64,000 bases of DNA from Sphingobacterium hotanense (GTDB taxonomy: Bacteria; Bacteroidota; Bacteroidia; Sphingobacteriales; Sphingobacteriaceae). The DNA lies in assembly GCF_008274825.1 (NCBI RefSeq), contig NZ_CP030848.1, positions 4,153,618 to 4,217,617 of the forward strand, read 5' to 3'. Shown here in pieces: positions 54,369-63,346 of the stretch (position 1 is the stretch's first letter; the number at the start of each line of letters is the position of its first letter). The position numbers and the translations under genes are program-made. The notes under the pieces are model-generated. The model was not told the origin of the DNA and searched no databases. It saw nothing but the letters and a program-made list of their open reading frames with translations.

Positions 54369-54462
54369 GTTTTACTGTTATTATTTCGAATTTTTACCGT
54401 CGACATTTGTAAGAGACAGCAAATTAACGGATATTTGCAAACTTACAGTATAATGTATAATT

Positions 54463-55002
54463 ATGTCAAATATTGTTCGAATTATAATTTGTAGTTTATT
54501 GGTGATCGGCACGGTGGCGTTGTTTTGGATTGGCCAATGGGGTTGGGGAATTCTAGCCATTTTGATAACAATCCTTGCTTGGGTGACCGTATTCTTCAAC
54601 GAGAAGATGTTACTAGCACAATGGTTCCTAAGAAAAGAACGCATGGACAAAGCAGAAGCATGGTTGAAAAAGATCAACAACTATGAAAAAGAGCTTATCT
54701 CTGCTCAACATGGATACTACCACATGTTATTAGGATTGATCGAGTCGCAACGCGCACCATTACAATCGGAAAAATACTTCAAGAAAGCCCTTTCGATGGG
54801 ACTTCATATGGATCACAACGTGGCACTAACGAAGTTAAGCTTAGCAGGTATAGCCATGGCAAAACGCAATAAACGCGAAGCCGAAAAACTTCTTGCCGAA
54901 GCGAAAAAAGCAGATAAAAACAAACTCCTTGAAGAGCAAATCAAAATGATGAAATCTCAAATGGGAATGATGGATAAACAACAATTCCGCTATTCGAGGT
55001 AG
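54463..55002 (+). CDS. Membrane protein with TPR-like C-terminal helices, unknown function
   Basis: Encodes 179 residues. Two hydrophobic helices (about 5-24 and 27-45) lie at the N-terminus, then a cytoplasmic or periplasmic part made of paired helices: ERMDKAEAWLKKINNYEKEL, SEKYFKKALSMGLHMDHNVA and AMAKRNKREAEKLLAEAKK, with the spacing of TPR units. The C-terminus ends KSQMGMMDKQQFRYSR. It resembles small Bacteroidota membrane proteins annotated as hypothetical with TPR. Function unknown. A TTAGA repeat, a terminator and a palindromic repeat follow. Confidence 0.7.
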   Translation: MSNIVRIIICSLLVIGTVALFWIGQWGWGILAILITILAWVTVFFNEKMLLAQWFLRKERMDKAEAWLKKINNYEKELISAQHGYYHMLLGLIESQRAPLQSEKYFKKALSMGLHMDHNVALTKLSLAGIAMAKRNKREAEKLLAEAKKADKNKLLEEQIKMMKSQMGMMDKQQFRYSR

Positions 55003-55033
55003 ATGTTAGAGTTTAGACATTAGATTTTAGATA
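55003..55033. repeat. TTAGA-type repeat after the membrane protein gene
   Basis: Units of ATGTTAGAGTTTAGACATTAGA type follow immediately after the stop codon and precede a terminator, as at 33592 and 58791. Confidence 0.45.
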
Positions 55034-55036
55034 TTG

Positions 55037-55064
55037 AAAAGACGCCAATGGCGTCTTTTTTTTT
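55037..55064 (+). terminator. Rho-independent terminator
   Basis: AAAAGACGCC / GGCGTCTTTT with a 3-nt loop, followed by nine or more T. Confidence 0.85.
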
Positions 55065-55074
55065 ATTAGCGAGG

Positions 55075-55200
55075 TCTGAATCAGGAAAGGAAGCATGTAA
55101 GGATGAACAAGATCCTGCTAATCCTTTCATCCTTCCTTTCCTGGTTCAAAGGCAACACATCCCGACCATCCTTACATCCTTTCCTTTCCTGGTTCAGACA
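55075..55200. repeat. Dispersed palindromic repeat, copy R3 (extended)
   Basis: A left arm (TCAGGAAAGGAAGCATG), a right arm (CATCCTTCCTTTCCTGG) and then a second right arm (CATCCTTTCCTTTCCTGG) in tandem. It lies just before the ABC exporter gene's stop. Confidence 0.7.
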
Positions 55201-55208
55201 CAGATTCA

Positions 55209-56972
55209 TCAAATCCCTGCCGAATTAAACTGCAATTCGTATAGTTTTCTATAGTGTCCATCGATTTCGAGAAGCTCGTGGTGGCTTCCGATTTCCATGA
55301 TTTCGCCCTTATCGAGTACAATGATTTTATCTGCTTTTTGTATTGTCGATAGGCGGTGTGCAATAACAATAGAAGTTCTTCCGTCCATCATATTGTCGAT
55401 GGCGTGTTGAATCATCAGCTCTGTTTCAGTATCGATAGAAGACGTTGCTTCATCCAGGATGAGGATCTTCGGATCATGTACTAGTGCGCGGATGAAGGAT
55501 ATCAACTGAGCCTGTCCGGCAGATAAAGTTGAACCGCGTTCCTGCACCTGATACTCAAAGTTGCCCGGTAAGCGCATAATGAAGTTATAGGCACCGACTT
55601 TCTTGGAAGCATCGACGATACTCTCCATCGAGATATTTGGATTGTTCAAGCGAATGTTGTTGAGCACGGTATCTGAGAAGAGAAAAACATCTTGCAATAC
55701 CGTAGCAATCGTTTGACGCAAGAAAGTCAGATCGTACTCACGGATGTCTACACCATCCAACAGGATCTGCCCTTTTTGGATCTCATAAAAACGGCTCAAT
55801 ATATTGATAACCGAAGATTTCCCCGCACCAGTTGCTCCCACCAGCGCAAGCGTCTCACCTGGCTTTACCGAAAAACTAACGTCCTTCAGTACCCATTTCT
55901 CTTCATTATAGGCAAACCAAACATTCTTAAATTCGATTGCTCCGGCAACATGCTCCGGCTTATATTCTCCGGCATCTGGTGTAAACTCATCGGTATCCAA
56001 GACATCGAAAATACGTTCCGCGGAAACCATCCCCATCTGCAAGGTGTTGAACTTGTCGATCAACTCCCGGATTGGGCGGAAGATCATGTTGATATACATA
56101 ATGAATGCAACGACAACACCCGGAGAGATGGCATCGGCTAGAATTTGTTTGGAGCCATACCAAACCAGAAGTCCGGTGGCAATGGCAACAATAATCTCTA
56201 ATACAGGGAAGAATATAGAAAAGTACCAGTTGGCACGAATATGCGCATTTCTATGTTCTTTGTTGATCTCTTTGAACTTGCGCATCTCTTGATCTTCGCG
56301 CGCAAAATATTGAATGACCGCCATCCCGGTAATATGCTCTTGCAGGAAGGTATTCAAATTGGAAACCCACAGACGCACGCTTTGGAAGGCTGATTTCATA
56401 GCTTCCTTGAAGATATACGTCGCGCCAATCATTAATGGCATTGGAATCAAGACGACTAAAGTCAGTTTCCAATCCGTATAGAACATCACACCTAGAATAA
56501 CGACTAATTGCAACAAATCACCAATAATCTGAATTAGTCCTTCGGAAAAGATATTGGCGATGGTTTCTAAGTCCGAGATCGTCCGAGTAATCAACCGACC
56601 GATAGGTGTATTATCGAAATATTTAAGGCGTAAGTTGGTAATATGATTAAATACTTGGATACGGATATCGCGGATAACCGACTGCCCGAGCGTATTTGTC
56701 ATTAATGTGTGAAAATATCGAATCAGTGTTTGTGCCACTAATAATGCAAGCATAAGTAACAGCATTTGTGTTAAGCCTTTGCCCGATCCCGATAAAATAT
56801 AATGGTCTAACGTGTACTCGATCAACAGCGGCAAAGCCGGAGCCACGGCCGCCAATAAGATGGTCAGCACCACGGAAACCCAGAAAATAGTGCGATAAGG
56901 GCGAATATATTTCGCTAGGCGCCCCAATAACTTACTATCATATGCTTTTCCGGAGATTGATTCTTTTTCCAA
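55209..56972 (-). CDS. ABC exporter, fused permease and ATPase (MsbA-like)
   Basis: Encodes 587 residues. Six membrane helices lie in 1-300. The ATPase has Walker A GATGAGKSS at 379-387, the signature LSAGQ at 483-487 and Walker B LILDEAT at 504-510, with an Asp loop and a conserved His (IAHRLSTIQ). The catalytic Glu is in LDEATSS. It is a type IV exporter that likely acts as a homodimer and moves lipids, drugs or peptides outwards. It follows truA by 10 nt in the same direction and ends just before repeat R3. Substrate not predictable. Confidence 0.92.
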   Translation of the reverse strand: MEKESISGKAYDSKLLGRLAKYIRPYRTIFWVSVVLTILLAAVAPALPLLIEYTLDHYILSGSGKGLTQMLLLMLALLVAQTLIRYFHTLMTNTLGQSVIRDIRIQVFNHITNLRLKYFDNTPIGRLITRTISDLETIANIFSEGLIQIIGDLLQLVVILGVMFYTDWKLTLVVLIPMPLMIGATYIFKEAMKSAFQSVRLWVSNLNTFLQEHITGMAVIQYFAREDQEMRKFKEINKEHRNAHIRANWYFSIFFPVLEIIVAIATGLLVWYGSKQILADAISPGVVVAFIMYINMIFRPIRELIDKFNTLQMGMVSAERIFDVLDTDEFTPDAGEYKPEHVAGAIEFKNVWFAYNEEKWVLKDVSFSVKPGETLALVGATGAGKSSVINILSRFYEIQKGQILLDGVDIREYDLTFLRQTIATVLQDVFLFSDTVLNNIRLNNPNISMESIVDASKKVGAYNFIMRLPGNFEYQVQERGSTLSAGQAQLISFIRALVHDPKILILDEATSSIDTETELMIQHAIDNMMDGRTSIVIAHRLSTIQKADKIIVLDKGEIMEIGSHHELLEIDGHYRKLYELQFNSAGI

Positions 56973-56982
56973 GGTGATGTGA

Positions 56983-57741
56983 TTAATCGATATAAGGATA
57001 CAAAACTTTTGTTAAATATAGGCCACATGCCGGAACAGAAGTCCCCGCCATCGAGCGATCCTGACTCGCAATGACAGCTTTTACATGTTCTACAGGCTTT
57101 TTCCCTAGCCCTACTTCCATCAATGTCCCCACGATTGCCCGAACCATATTTCTTAAAAAACGATCTGCAGTGATATGGAAGATCAGCTTGCCATCCTTCA
57201 TTTCCCATTCAGCGCGGGTTATCTCACAGATATTAGTGAACACCTGTGTGTTCGATTTGCTAAAGCAACTGAAGTCTTGCTTCCCCAAAAGGTCTATAGC
57301 TGCCAAATTCATCTTATCGATGTCCGGGATATCACGCAATAACCAGGATTGCAAATGTAGAAATGGATCTTTTATAAAATGAACATGATATTCATAGCTT
57401 CTGGAAGTTGCGTCGAAGCGCGCATGGGCCGCACTATCCACAGGAATAAGTCTATAGACGACGATATCGAAGGGCAGTAAAGCATTGAGAGAATGGATAA
57501 AACGATCTGCATTTTTTAGTACCGCTGCATTGCTCTCAAAATGTACAAACAGCTGCTTGGCGTGTACCCCAGTATCGGTTCTACCCGCGCCGACGGTCTC
57601 TACAGGCTCCCGAAGCAAGATCTGCAAGGCCCCGTTAAGTTTTTCTTGCACACTTACTGCATTCTCCTGCACCTGCCAACCATGATAAGCAGTACCATTA
57701 TATGCAATCTCCAAAAAATAACGTGATGATGTTTGTTCCAC
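56983..57741 (-). CDS. truA: tRNA pseudouridine(38-40) synthase
   Basis: Encodes 252 residues from a GTG at 57741; a TTG at 57780 is the only other in-frame start and lies upstream of a promoter-like box. GAGRTDTGVHAKQLFVHFES contains the catalytic Asp (in RTDTG). ARFDATSRSYEYHVHF and FLRNMVRAIVGTLMEVGLGK are the family's other hallmarks. TruA modifies the anticodon arm of many tRNAs. A -7-like TACCTTTG at 57753-57746 ends 4 nt from the GTG, so the transcript may be leaderless. Divergent from DUF4293. Confidence 0.93.
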   Translation of the reverse strand: MEQTSSRYFLEIAYNGTAYHGWQVQENAVSVQEKLNGALQILLREPVETVGAGRTDTGVHAKQLFVHFESNAAVLKNADRFIHSLNALLPFDIVVYRLIPVDSAAHARFDATSRSYEYHVHFIKDPFLHLQSWLLRDIPDIDKMNLAAIDLLGKQDFSCFSKSNTQVFTNICEITRAEWEMKDGKLIFHITADRFLRNMVRAIVGTLMEVGLGKKPVEHVKAVIASQDRSMAGTSVPACGLYLTKVLYPYID

Positions 57742-57745
57742 GAAG

Positions 57746-57753
57746 CAAAGGTA
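57746..57753 (-). promoter_or_regulatory. Candidate -7 box of truA
   Basis: TACCTTTG on the minus strand ends 4 nt from the GTG start. It suggests a leaderless or near-leaderless transcript and argues against the upstream TTG start. Confidence 0.45.
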
Positions 57754-57819
57754 CGCAAAACTAACTTTTGCGGAAACCAAAAGCCGTCCGAAACTAAACC
57801 CAATTTGAACTGTTTATAC

Positions 57820-57827
57820 TATATTTG
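57820..57827 (+). promoter_or_regulatory. Candidate -7 box of the DUF4293 gene
   Basis: TATATTTG fits TAnnTTTG and lies 22 nt before the ATG at 57850. A TTTG further upstream is only 12 nt away, shorter than standard. Confidence 0.4.
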
Positions 57828-57849
57828 TACATATACTTAAAATTAAACT

Positions 57850-58323
57850 ATGATACAGCGTATTCAAACCGTTTGGTTGTTATTATCTAGCCTTGTACTT
57901 TTCGCGCTATTCCTCTTCCCTTATGTGAGTTATATCGACTTGGTTGGACTAGGAAAAAACATTTATGTTTCTGGAGTTTATTCATCGGTAAACAACGTGG
58001 CTACGAAAGAATCCTCATTTCTGTTGATGACTATCGCTACGGTAGTATTAGCACTGATTCCGTTGTTCATTATTTTTAAATATAAGAACCGTAAAACGCA
58101 GCTATCACTTATCCTTGTACAGGTCATCCTAATCTGTTTATTTGCTGTCTGGATGTTTATTTCTGCAAACAATATCCTGAGCCTGATCAATCAAAGTATT
58201 GGTGCTAATAATATCGGTATTGGTTTCTTCCTATTGCCGGTATCCATTCTGTTTTTGGGCTTGGCAATCCGCGGTATTCGTAATGATAACAAATTGATTA
58301 AATCTGCGGATAGATTACGTTAA
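57850..58323 (+). CDS. DUF4293 family membrane protein
   Basis: Encodes 157 residues with four hydrophobic helices at about 7-27, 58-77, 85-105 and 124-142. The N-terminus MIQRIQTVWLLLSSLVLFAL is the hallmark of the family, which is found in Bacteroidota. The function is unknown. It starts a two-gene unit with the secreted protein gene 11 nt downstream, divergent from truA. No enzyme motif is present. Confidence 0.88.
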   Translation: MIQRIQTVWLLLSSLVLFALFLFPYVSYIDLVGLGKNIYVSGVYSSVNNVATKESSFLLMTIATVVLALIPLFIIFKYKNRKTQLSLILVQVILICLFAVWMFISANNILSLINQSIGANNIGIGFFLLPVSILFLGLAIRGIRNDNKLIKSADRLR

Positions 58324-58334
58324 TTCTTTATGCC

Positions 58335-58802
58335 ATGAAGCAACTACTATTAGCCATATTTTTTATCGGTCTTTTTGTTGCACCTCAGTATTTGAAGGCG
58401 CAGGAAACCGAAGATCCAAGCGTGCATGTGGTGAATGAAATTCAGTTCGACCTAAAGTCTTTTAAGACCGTCGCTGATACCCTTGTTGTTGATCTCTTCG
58501 CCATTTCTTATGAAAAGAACCCGCGCGAATTCCGCCTCAATGTATTTGGATCCAACCTAACGGATGCCGATGGAAAAGAGCATTTCCTAACATCTATTCA
58601 AGTAGGGAGAGTAATCGTAAATATTGCAGACAGACAGAATTACTTGAACTACCTATTGAATCAAGATGTGCCTGTCGCAATCCAACTCAAGCTTGCACCA
58701 GCAACGGATGCTATTAAAAAAGCAAAGCAAGTAAAGTTAGTTTTTGCAGACTTTGAAGAAGAAGGAAAGTTTGTTGAGTCAATTATTGGGATTAGACATT
58801 AG
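58335..58802 (+). CDS. Secreted protein of unknown function
   Basis: Encodes 155 residues. A signal peptide (MKQLLLAIFFIGLFVAPQYL then KAQ) leads to a mature part of about 130 residues that alternates beta-strands and acidic stretches (EIQFDLKSFKTVADTLVVDL, VKLVFADFEEEGKFVES). No cysteine and no membrane anchor are present, so it is a soluble periplasmic protein. No known family was recognised. It is 11 nt after DUF4293. Its last four codons (ATT AGA CAT TAG) are part of a TTAGA-type repeat. Confidence 0.7.
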   Translation: MKQLLLAIFFIGLFVAPQYLKAQETEDPSVHVVNEIQFDLKSFKTVADTLVVDLFAISYEKNPREFRLNVFGSNLTDADGKEHFLTSIQVGRVIVNIADRQNYLNYLLNQDVPVAIQLKLAPATDAIKKAKQVKLVFADFEEEGKFVESIIGIRH

Positions 58803-59000
58803 AGTTTAGATGTAAGATATTAAACATTAGACCTTAGAATATGCGGGATTGTATTGAGGAATTGGATATACATATTAAACTGGGGTCGATTGGATACTAA
58901 TCTTACTCAATAATACATAGAAAAAGGGGCTATTTGCATAACCCCTTTTTCTATATTCCGTCAGCTCTAATGTCTTAAATCTAACGTCTAATATCTAACT
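58791..59000. repeat. TTAGA-type repeats facing each other around a terminator
   Basis: TTAGACATTAGAG-type units run from about 58791 to 58840, and the reverse version (CTAACGTCTAATATCTAAC) lies at 58966-59000. The terminator at 58917-58954 sits between them. The first copy supplies the stop codon of the preceding gene. Confidence 0.5.
58917..58954. terminator. Bidirectional terminator
   Basis: Perfect 13-bp stem ATAGAAAAAGGGG / CCCCTTTTTCTAT. It lies between convergent transcription units. Confidence 0.8.
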
Positions 59001-61126
59001 TAATTTAATCCTCTTTTCACCATTAAGTGTACTGGATTCGGATCTGCTCCGCGGAATTTACGGTACATTTCTGCAGGGTTTCCTGTTCCACCTTTTTCTA
59101 GGATGTTGCTACGGAATGCTGCTGCTGTTCCTTGATCGTAAAGTCCTTTTTCTTTAAATGCTGCGAAAGCATCAGAGTCTAATACTTCAGACCAGATATA
59201 GCTATAGTATCCAGCAGAGTATCCTCCAGAGAAAATGTGTTGGAAGTAAGTACTTCTATAGCGAGGGATGATCGCATCAATTAAACCGATTTTTGACATC
59301 GCTGCTTTCTCGAAATCATTCGCTTTTGCCGCAATGGGCGCAGTTGCTGCGTGATAATTCATATCCAGGATAGATGCCGCAAGGTATTCTACTGTTGCAA
59401 AACCTTGATCGAAAGTCCCTGCTTTTTGCATTTTCTCGATTAATGCATCAGGGATAGCTTCTTTCGTTTGGTAGTGTTTTGCGTAAGATTTCAATACTTC
59501 AGGATCTCCAGCCCAGTTTTCCATAATTTGAGATGGCAACTCTACGAAGTCACGTGGAACAGATGTTCCTGCTAAACTTCTATGTTTTACATTAGAGAAT
59601 AAACCGTGCAATGCATGTCCAAACTCATGGAACAATGTAGTTGCTTCGTCAAATGTTAATAACGCTGGGTTGTCGCCTACCGGTTTTGTGAAGTTACATA
59701 CGATAGAGATTACCGGAGCCACACGCTTCCCGTCTTTTCTGCTCTGACCTCTGTAAGAAGTCATCCATGCGCCCGAGCGTTTTGACTCGCGAGGGAAGAA
59801 GTCAGCATACAATAATCCTAAGTGTGATCCGTCTTTATCGCGAACCTCATACACTTCTACTTCCGGATGGTAAACCGGAACGTTATTCAATGCTACGAAG
59901 CTGATACCCCACAATTTCTTAGCCGTTTCAAATGCACCTTCGCGCACTGCTGGCAAGCTGAAATAAGGTTTAATCTCTTCTTCGTTCAATGCATATCTCG
60001 CTTTACGGATTTTCTCTTGGTAATAACGCCAATCGTAAGGTGCAACTGTGAAAGTATCTTTCGCCGCATCGATCTCTTTTTGGATATCCGCCGCTTCTGT
60101 TTTTGCTTTCGCAAGCGCCGGAGCCCACAACTTATTCAATAGATTGTTGACATTCGTAGGATTCTCCGCCATCGACTCTTCTAATACATAAGCTGCATGT
60201 GAAGAATATCCCAATAGCTTCGCTTTCTCTAAACGTAGGTTTGCAATTTTAACCAAGGTTTCTTTGTTGTCTTGGTCATTACCGTTGTTTCCACGCATTT
60301 GATAAGCTTCCCAAATCTGCTTGCGCAATTCGCGGTTGTCCGCATATTGAAGGAAAGGCATGATAGAAGGGTTCTGCAATGTAAACACCCATTTACCTTC
60401 TTTTCCTTTAGCTTTCGCTTCGTTTGCTGCTGCCGTCTTCAATTCCTCTGGCAATCCAGCTAAATCTTCCGCTTTATCAACAACCAATTCATAAGCATTA
60501 AGCTCGTTCAATAGGTTTTGACCATATTGAGTCGTCAATACAGATAAGTCTGCATTGATTTTCTTTAACTTCTCTTTGTCTTCTTCCTTCAAGTTTGCAC
60601 CCGAACGAACGAAGTCTTTATATGTTTCTTCTAATAATTTTTGGTCTTCAGCGTCTAAACCTAGCTCCGCCTTCTTCGCATATACTGCCTTCACACGGTC
60701 AAATAACTTGGAATTTAAAGAGATCTCATCACTATGCGCAGACATGACAGGAGCCATATCTTTGGCAATAGCTTGAATCGTATCGTTAGTATTCGCTGAG
60801 TTTAAATTATAGAAAACAGTAGAAACACGATTTAACAACTGTCCAGCATTCTCTAATGCTAGGATGGTATTTTCAAAAGATGCTTCTGCTTGGTTATTTA
60901 AGATCGAGTCTACTTCGGCATTATGAACAGACAATGCTTCTTTGAAAGCCGGTCTGAAATGTTCATCCTTAATCTGATCGAATGGAGGAACTTCAAATGG
61001 AGTTTCGTATGCCGTTAATAATGGGTTTTTCAAGTCTTCTTGTTTTTGTTTACTCTCTTGATTGTTACACCCTACAACTAAGCTAGCGACGATAGCCAGG
61101 TAGGGTAGAAAACGCTTTTTGTTCAT
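59000..61126 (-). CDS. dcp: M3 family metallopeptidase (peptidyl-dipeptidase Dcp-like)
   Basis: Encodes 708 residues. The signal peptide ends in a lipobox (SLVVGC), so it is probably lipid-anchored in the envelope. The zinc site HEFGH near residue 498 (in TLFHEFGHALHGLF) is the M3 motif H-E-F-G-H, and SSHAAYVLEESMAENPTNVN and YTGQ-like blocks around it fit Dcp. Dcp removes C-terminal dipeptides from short peptides. It stands alone, convergent with the secreted protein gene. The start is the ATG at 61126. Confidence 0.93.
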   Translation of the reverse strand: MNKKRFLPYLAIVASLVVGCNNQESKQKQEDLKNPLLTAYETPFEVPPFDQIKDEHFRPAFKEALSVHNAEVDSILNNQAEASFENTILALENAGQLLNRVSTVFYNLNSANTNDTIQAIAKDMAPVMSAHSDEISLNSKLFDRVKAVYAKKAELGLDAEDQKLLEETYKDFVRSGANLKEEDKEKLKKINADLSVLTTQYGQNLLNELNAYELVVDKAEDLAGLPEELKTAAANEAKAKGKEGKWVFTLQNPSIMPFLQYADNRELRKQIWEAYQMRGNNGNDQDNKETLVKIANLRLEKAKLLGYSSHAAYVLEESMAENPTNVNNLLNKLWAPALAKAKTEAADIQKEIDAAKDTFTVAPYDWRYYQEKIRKARYALNEEEIKPYFSLPAVREGAFETAKKLWGISFVALNNVPVYHPEVEVYEVRDKDGSHLGLLYADFFPRESKRSGAWMTSYRGQSRKDGKRVAPVISIVCNFTKPVGDNPALLTFDEATTLFHEFGHALHGLFSNVKHRSLAGTSVPRDFVELPSQIMENWAGDPEVLKSYAKHYQTKEAIPDALIEKMQKAGTFDQGFATVEYLAASILDMNYHAATAPIAAKANDFEKAAMSKIGLIDAIIPRYRSTYFQHIFSGGYSAGYYSYIWSEVLDSDAFAAFKEKGLYDQGTAAAFRSNILEKGGTGNPAEMYRKFRGADPNPVHLMVKRGLN

Positions 61127-61286
61127 TATTAGATGTTTTAATTCAATTTTTTGTGCAAAGGTAATTATTATTTAAGTAAAGACACTACAAACGTATTCTT
61201 TTGACCTATCGGAAATATGCTAATTTTTTTTGACATTTGATGTAACAATAGCACCTATTAAGCGTCTAACTGACAAAGTATTAAAG

Positions 61287-62375
61287 ATGAAATCATTTTT
61301 TTGGTGGTGTGCAGGTGTCCACCGCGACACATTAGAAAGATATCCTGAAGAAAAGAATAAGTATATCAGCATTGGTGCAACCATATTCTTTACCGGTTTA
61401 TTTGCAGCTTTAGCGGGTGGATACGCTTTGTATTTTGTCTTTAGCGGAAGCCCTTTTGCCATGCTCTATGCCTTTGTTTTCGGGCTAATCTGGGGATTGG
61501 CAATTTTCAATTTAGACCGATATATTGTTCTCAGTATTGATAAAAGCCGTTCCGGAGGGATGCAGTTTCTGCAAGCCTTGCCGCGTATCCTATTGGCTAT
61601 ACTTATTGGTTTGATTATCTCACGTCCTTTAGAACTTAAAATATTCGACAAAGAAATCCGCGAATACCTACGCGCTGAGTATCTCGTGCAGCAGAATGCA
61701 AAGATCGATACCCTGAATAAAACGTTCGAAAACAAATATTTGGTTGAATATGGTCAGCTGAATGCATTAAAAACACAAGCCGACTCCTTGGAATCTTCGA
61801 TTAAAACCTCACGCCAGCAGCTGAATCATGAAATATTCGGTACCAAGACCGATGAAACCTCCGGAGTGATGGGCTATGGTCCGTATGCGAAGATGAAAGA
61901 AGGTTCGCTGAATCAGCAACAGTCTTATTTAGATACCTTAAGAAGCCGGATACAACAGAAGGAGTCATCCTTGCTACAGCGGAAATCGGCAGAGGGCTTA
62001 ATGGACCAGCGGATACTATCAGATCGTTCCTTGGATAGTGCAGTGAATGTAGCTGGCTTCGCCGATCGCAATGCGGCACTTAGCAACCTGCATAAGAAAC
62101 CCGATGGAACCGTGAATAAGTCTACCGAATATGCGGTCATCTTCATTGCACTATTGTTTATCTTCTTCGAATGCCTTCCGGTTTTCGTCAAGCTGATGAG
62201 CGGACGAGACGCTTATGATAATGCTTTGAAAAATCAGAAGGAAATCCATGAGTATGAATCAGATACCAGCGTACGAGTCGAAAAAACGGCAATTGATAAA
62301 ATCGAAGATTATCGAGTAGATGCCTCCATCAAGCGCCGTATGGACAAGTTATGCGAGGAATTCTCAAATTCCTAA
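61287..62375 (+). CDS. DUF4407 membrane protein
   Basis: Encodes 362 residues from the ATG at 61287; upstream in-frame starts from 61230 add 19 residues without family features. FFWWCAGVHRDTLERYP opens the family. Four hydrophobic helices lie at about 30-50, 55-75, 98-116 and 283-303 (the last in VIFIALLFIFFECLPVFVKL). Between the second pair lies a large periplasmic domain of coiled-coil character (QADSLESSIKTSRQQLNHEI). The C-terminal part is charged. Function unknown; such proteins may scaffold the envelope. A terminator follows. Confidence 0.85.
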   Translation: MKSFFWWCAGVHRDTLERYPEEKNKYISIGATIFFTGLFAALAGGYALYFVFSGSPFAMLYAFVFGLIWGLAIFNLDRYIVLSIDKSRSGGMQFLQALPRILLAILIGLIISRPLELKIFDKEIREYLRAEYLVQQNAKIDTLNKTFENKYLVEYGQLNALKTQADSLESSIKTSRQQLNHEIFGTKTDETSGVMGYGPYAKMKEGSLNQQQSYLDTLRSRIQQKESSLLQRKSAEGLMDQRILSDRSLDSAVNVAGFADRNAALSNLHKKPDGTVNKSTEYAVIFIALLFIFFECLPVFVKLMSGRDAYDNALKNQKEIHEYESDTSVRVEKTAIDKIEDYRVDASIKRRMDKLCEEFSNS

Positions 62376-62410
62376 ACTTTAAATATCTCATTTAAAAATA
62401 TTTACACAGG

Positions 62411-62440
62411 AAAGAGCGGCAAAGACTTGTCGCTCTTTCT
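62411..62440 (+). terminator. Rho-independent terminator after the DUF4407 gene
   Basis: AAAGAGCGGCAA / TTGTCGCTCTTT (one G-T pair), 4-nt loop, then a short T run. Confidence 0.8.
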
Positions 62441-62523
62441 TGCTATTGGCGTTATTTTTGAATAGCTTATACGCTGATTACAGATAGTAATCAATTGTTT
62501 GTTAAATATAAAAAGAACGTGTT

Positions 62524-63276
62524 ATGATTGGAATTATTGGAGGTCTAGGACCGTTAGCAGGGATTGATATTGTTAGAAAAATCATCGAGGAAACCAATGC
62601 GCAGAATGACCAAGGCCATCTACCTGTTCTATTATCCTCACAACCCAACAAAATTCCCAATCGGGTTGACTATTTATTAGGCCTTGAGCCCAGAAATCCA
62701 GGGATTGATATCGCGAATATCGCCATTGAATTAGAAAAGGCTGGTGCATCCGTCATCGGGATGCCAAGCAATACCGCCCATACGGGCCCCATCTTCGATA
62801 CAGTGAAAGAGGAATTGACCCGACAGGGCTCTCAAGTTAGGTTTTTAAACATGATCGATGAGGTGGCAGACTACATTAATGAAGTTTACCCTGGAAAAGC
62901 CGTATCCGTTCTGGTTACCAATGGAACCAAAAACAATGGACTTTATAAAAACAGTCTAGAAGCGAAGGGAATTACATTCATCGATAGCCATGAAAGCCTA
63001 CAAGAAAAGATTCACGAGGCGATCTATGATAAAACCTATGGATTGAAACATGTATCCTCGCCTGTAACCAATCGATCACATGACGCGCTCGTTGCGGCAA
63101 TTCAAGAGCTAAAGGGCCATGGAGCAGAACTTATCATCATGGGATGCACGGATATCCCTATGGCATTACGAGAGAAATCATACTATGGTTTACCAGTACT
63201 TGATCCCAATCGCATCCTAGCACGCGCACTCATCAGAACGCAGGACGCAACGAAATTAAAAGAAGATGTTCTTTAA
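62524..63276 (+). CDS. Aspartate/glutamate racemase family protein
   Basis: Encodes 250 residues. MIGIIGGLGPLAGIDIVRKI and GCTDIPMAL near residue 207 are the hallmarks of the Asp/Glu racemase fold. The second cysteine is Cys208. The first catalytic position, in the motif M-P-x-N-T-A-H, is Ser82 where racemases have Cys. Such substitution occurs in YgeA-type enzymes (Thr there), which can still act on one enantiomer. A candidate -7 box TATTTTTG is at 62453-62460. The product is cytoplasmic. D-amino acid production for peptidoglycan or signalling is possible (inference). Confidence 0.85.
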   Translation: MIGIIGGLGPLAGIDIVRKIIEETNAQNDQGHLPVLLSSQPNKIPNRVDYLLGLEPRNPGIDIANIAIELEKAGASVIGMPSNTAHTGPIFDTVKEELTRQGSQVRFLNMIDEVADYINEVYPGKAVSVLVTNGTKNNGLYKNSLEAKGITFIDSHESLQEKIHEAIYDKTYGLKHVSSPVTNRSHDALVAAIQELKGHGAELIIMGCTDIPMALREKSYYGLPVLDPNRILARALIRTQDATKLKEDVL

Positions 63277-63346
63277 ACCTTCTATTTCAAATAGACTCTT
63301 AACTTAAGATATTTGGACGTATTAATTAAAATTTTCATTAAAGTAT

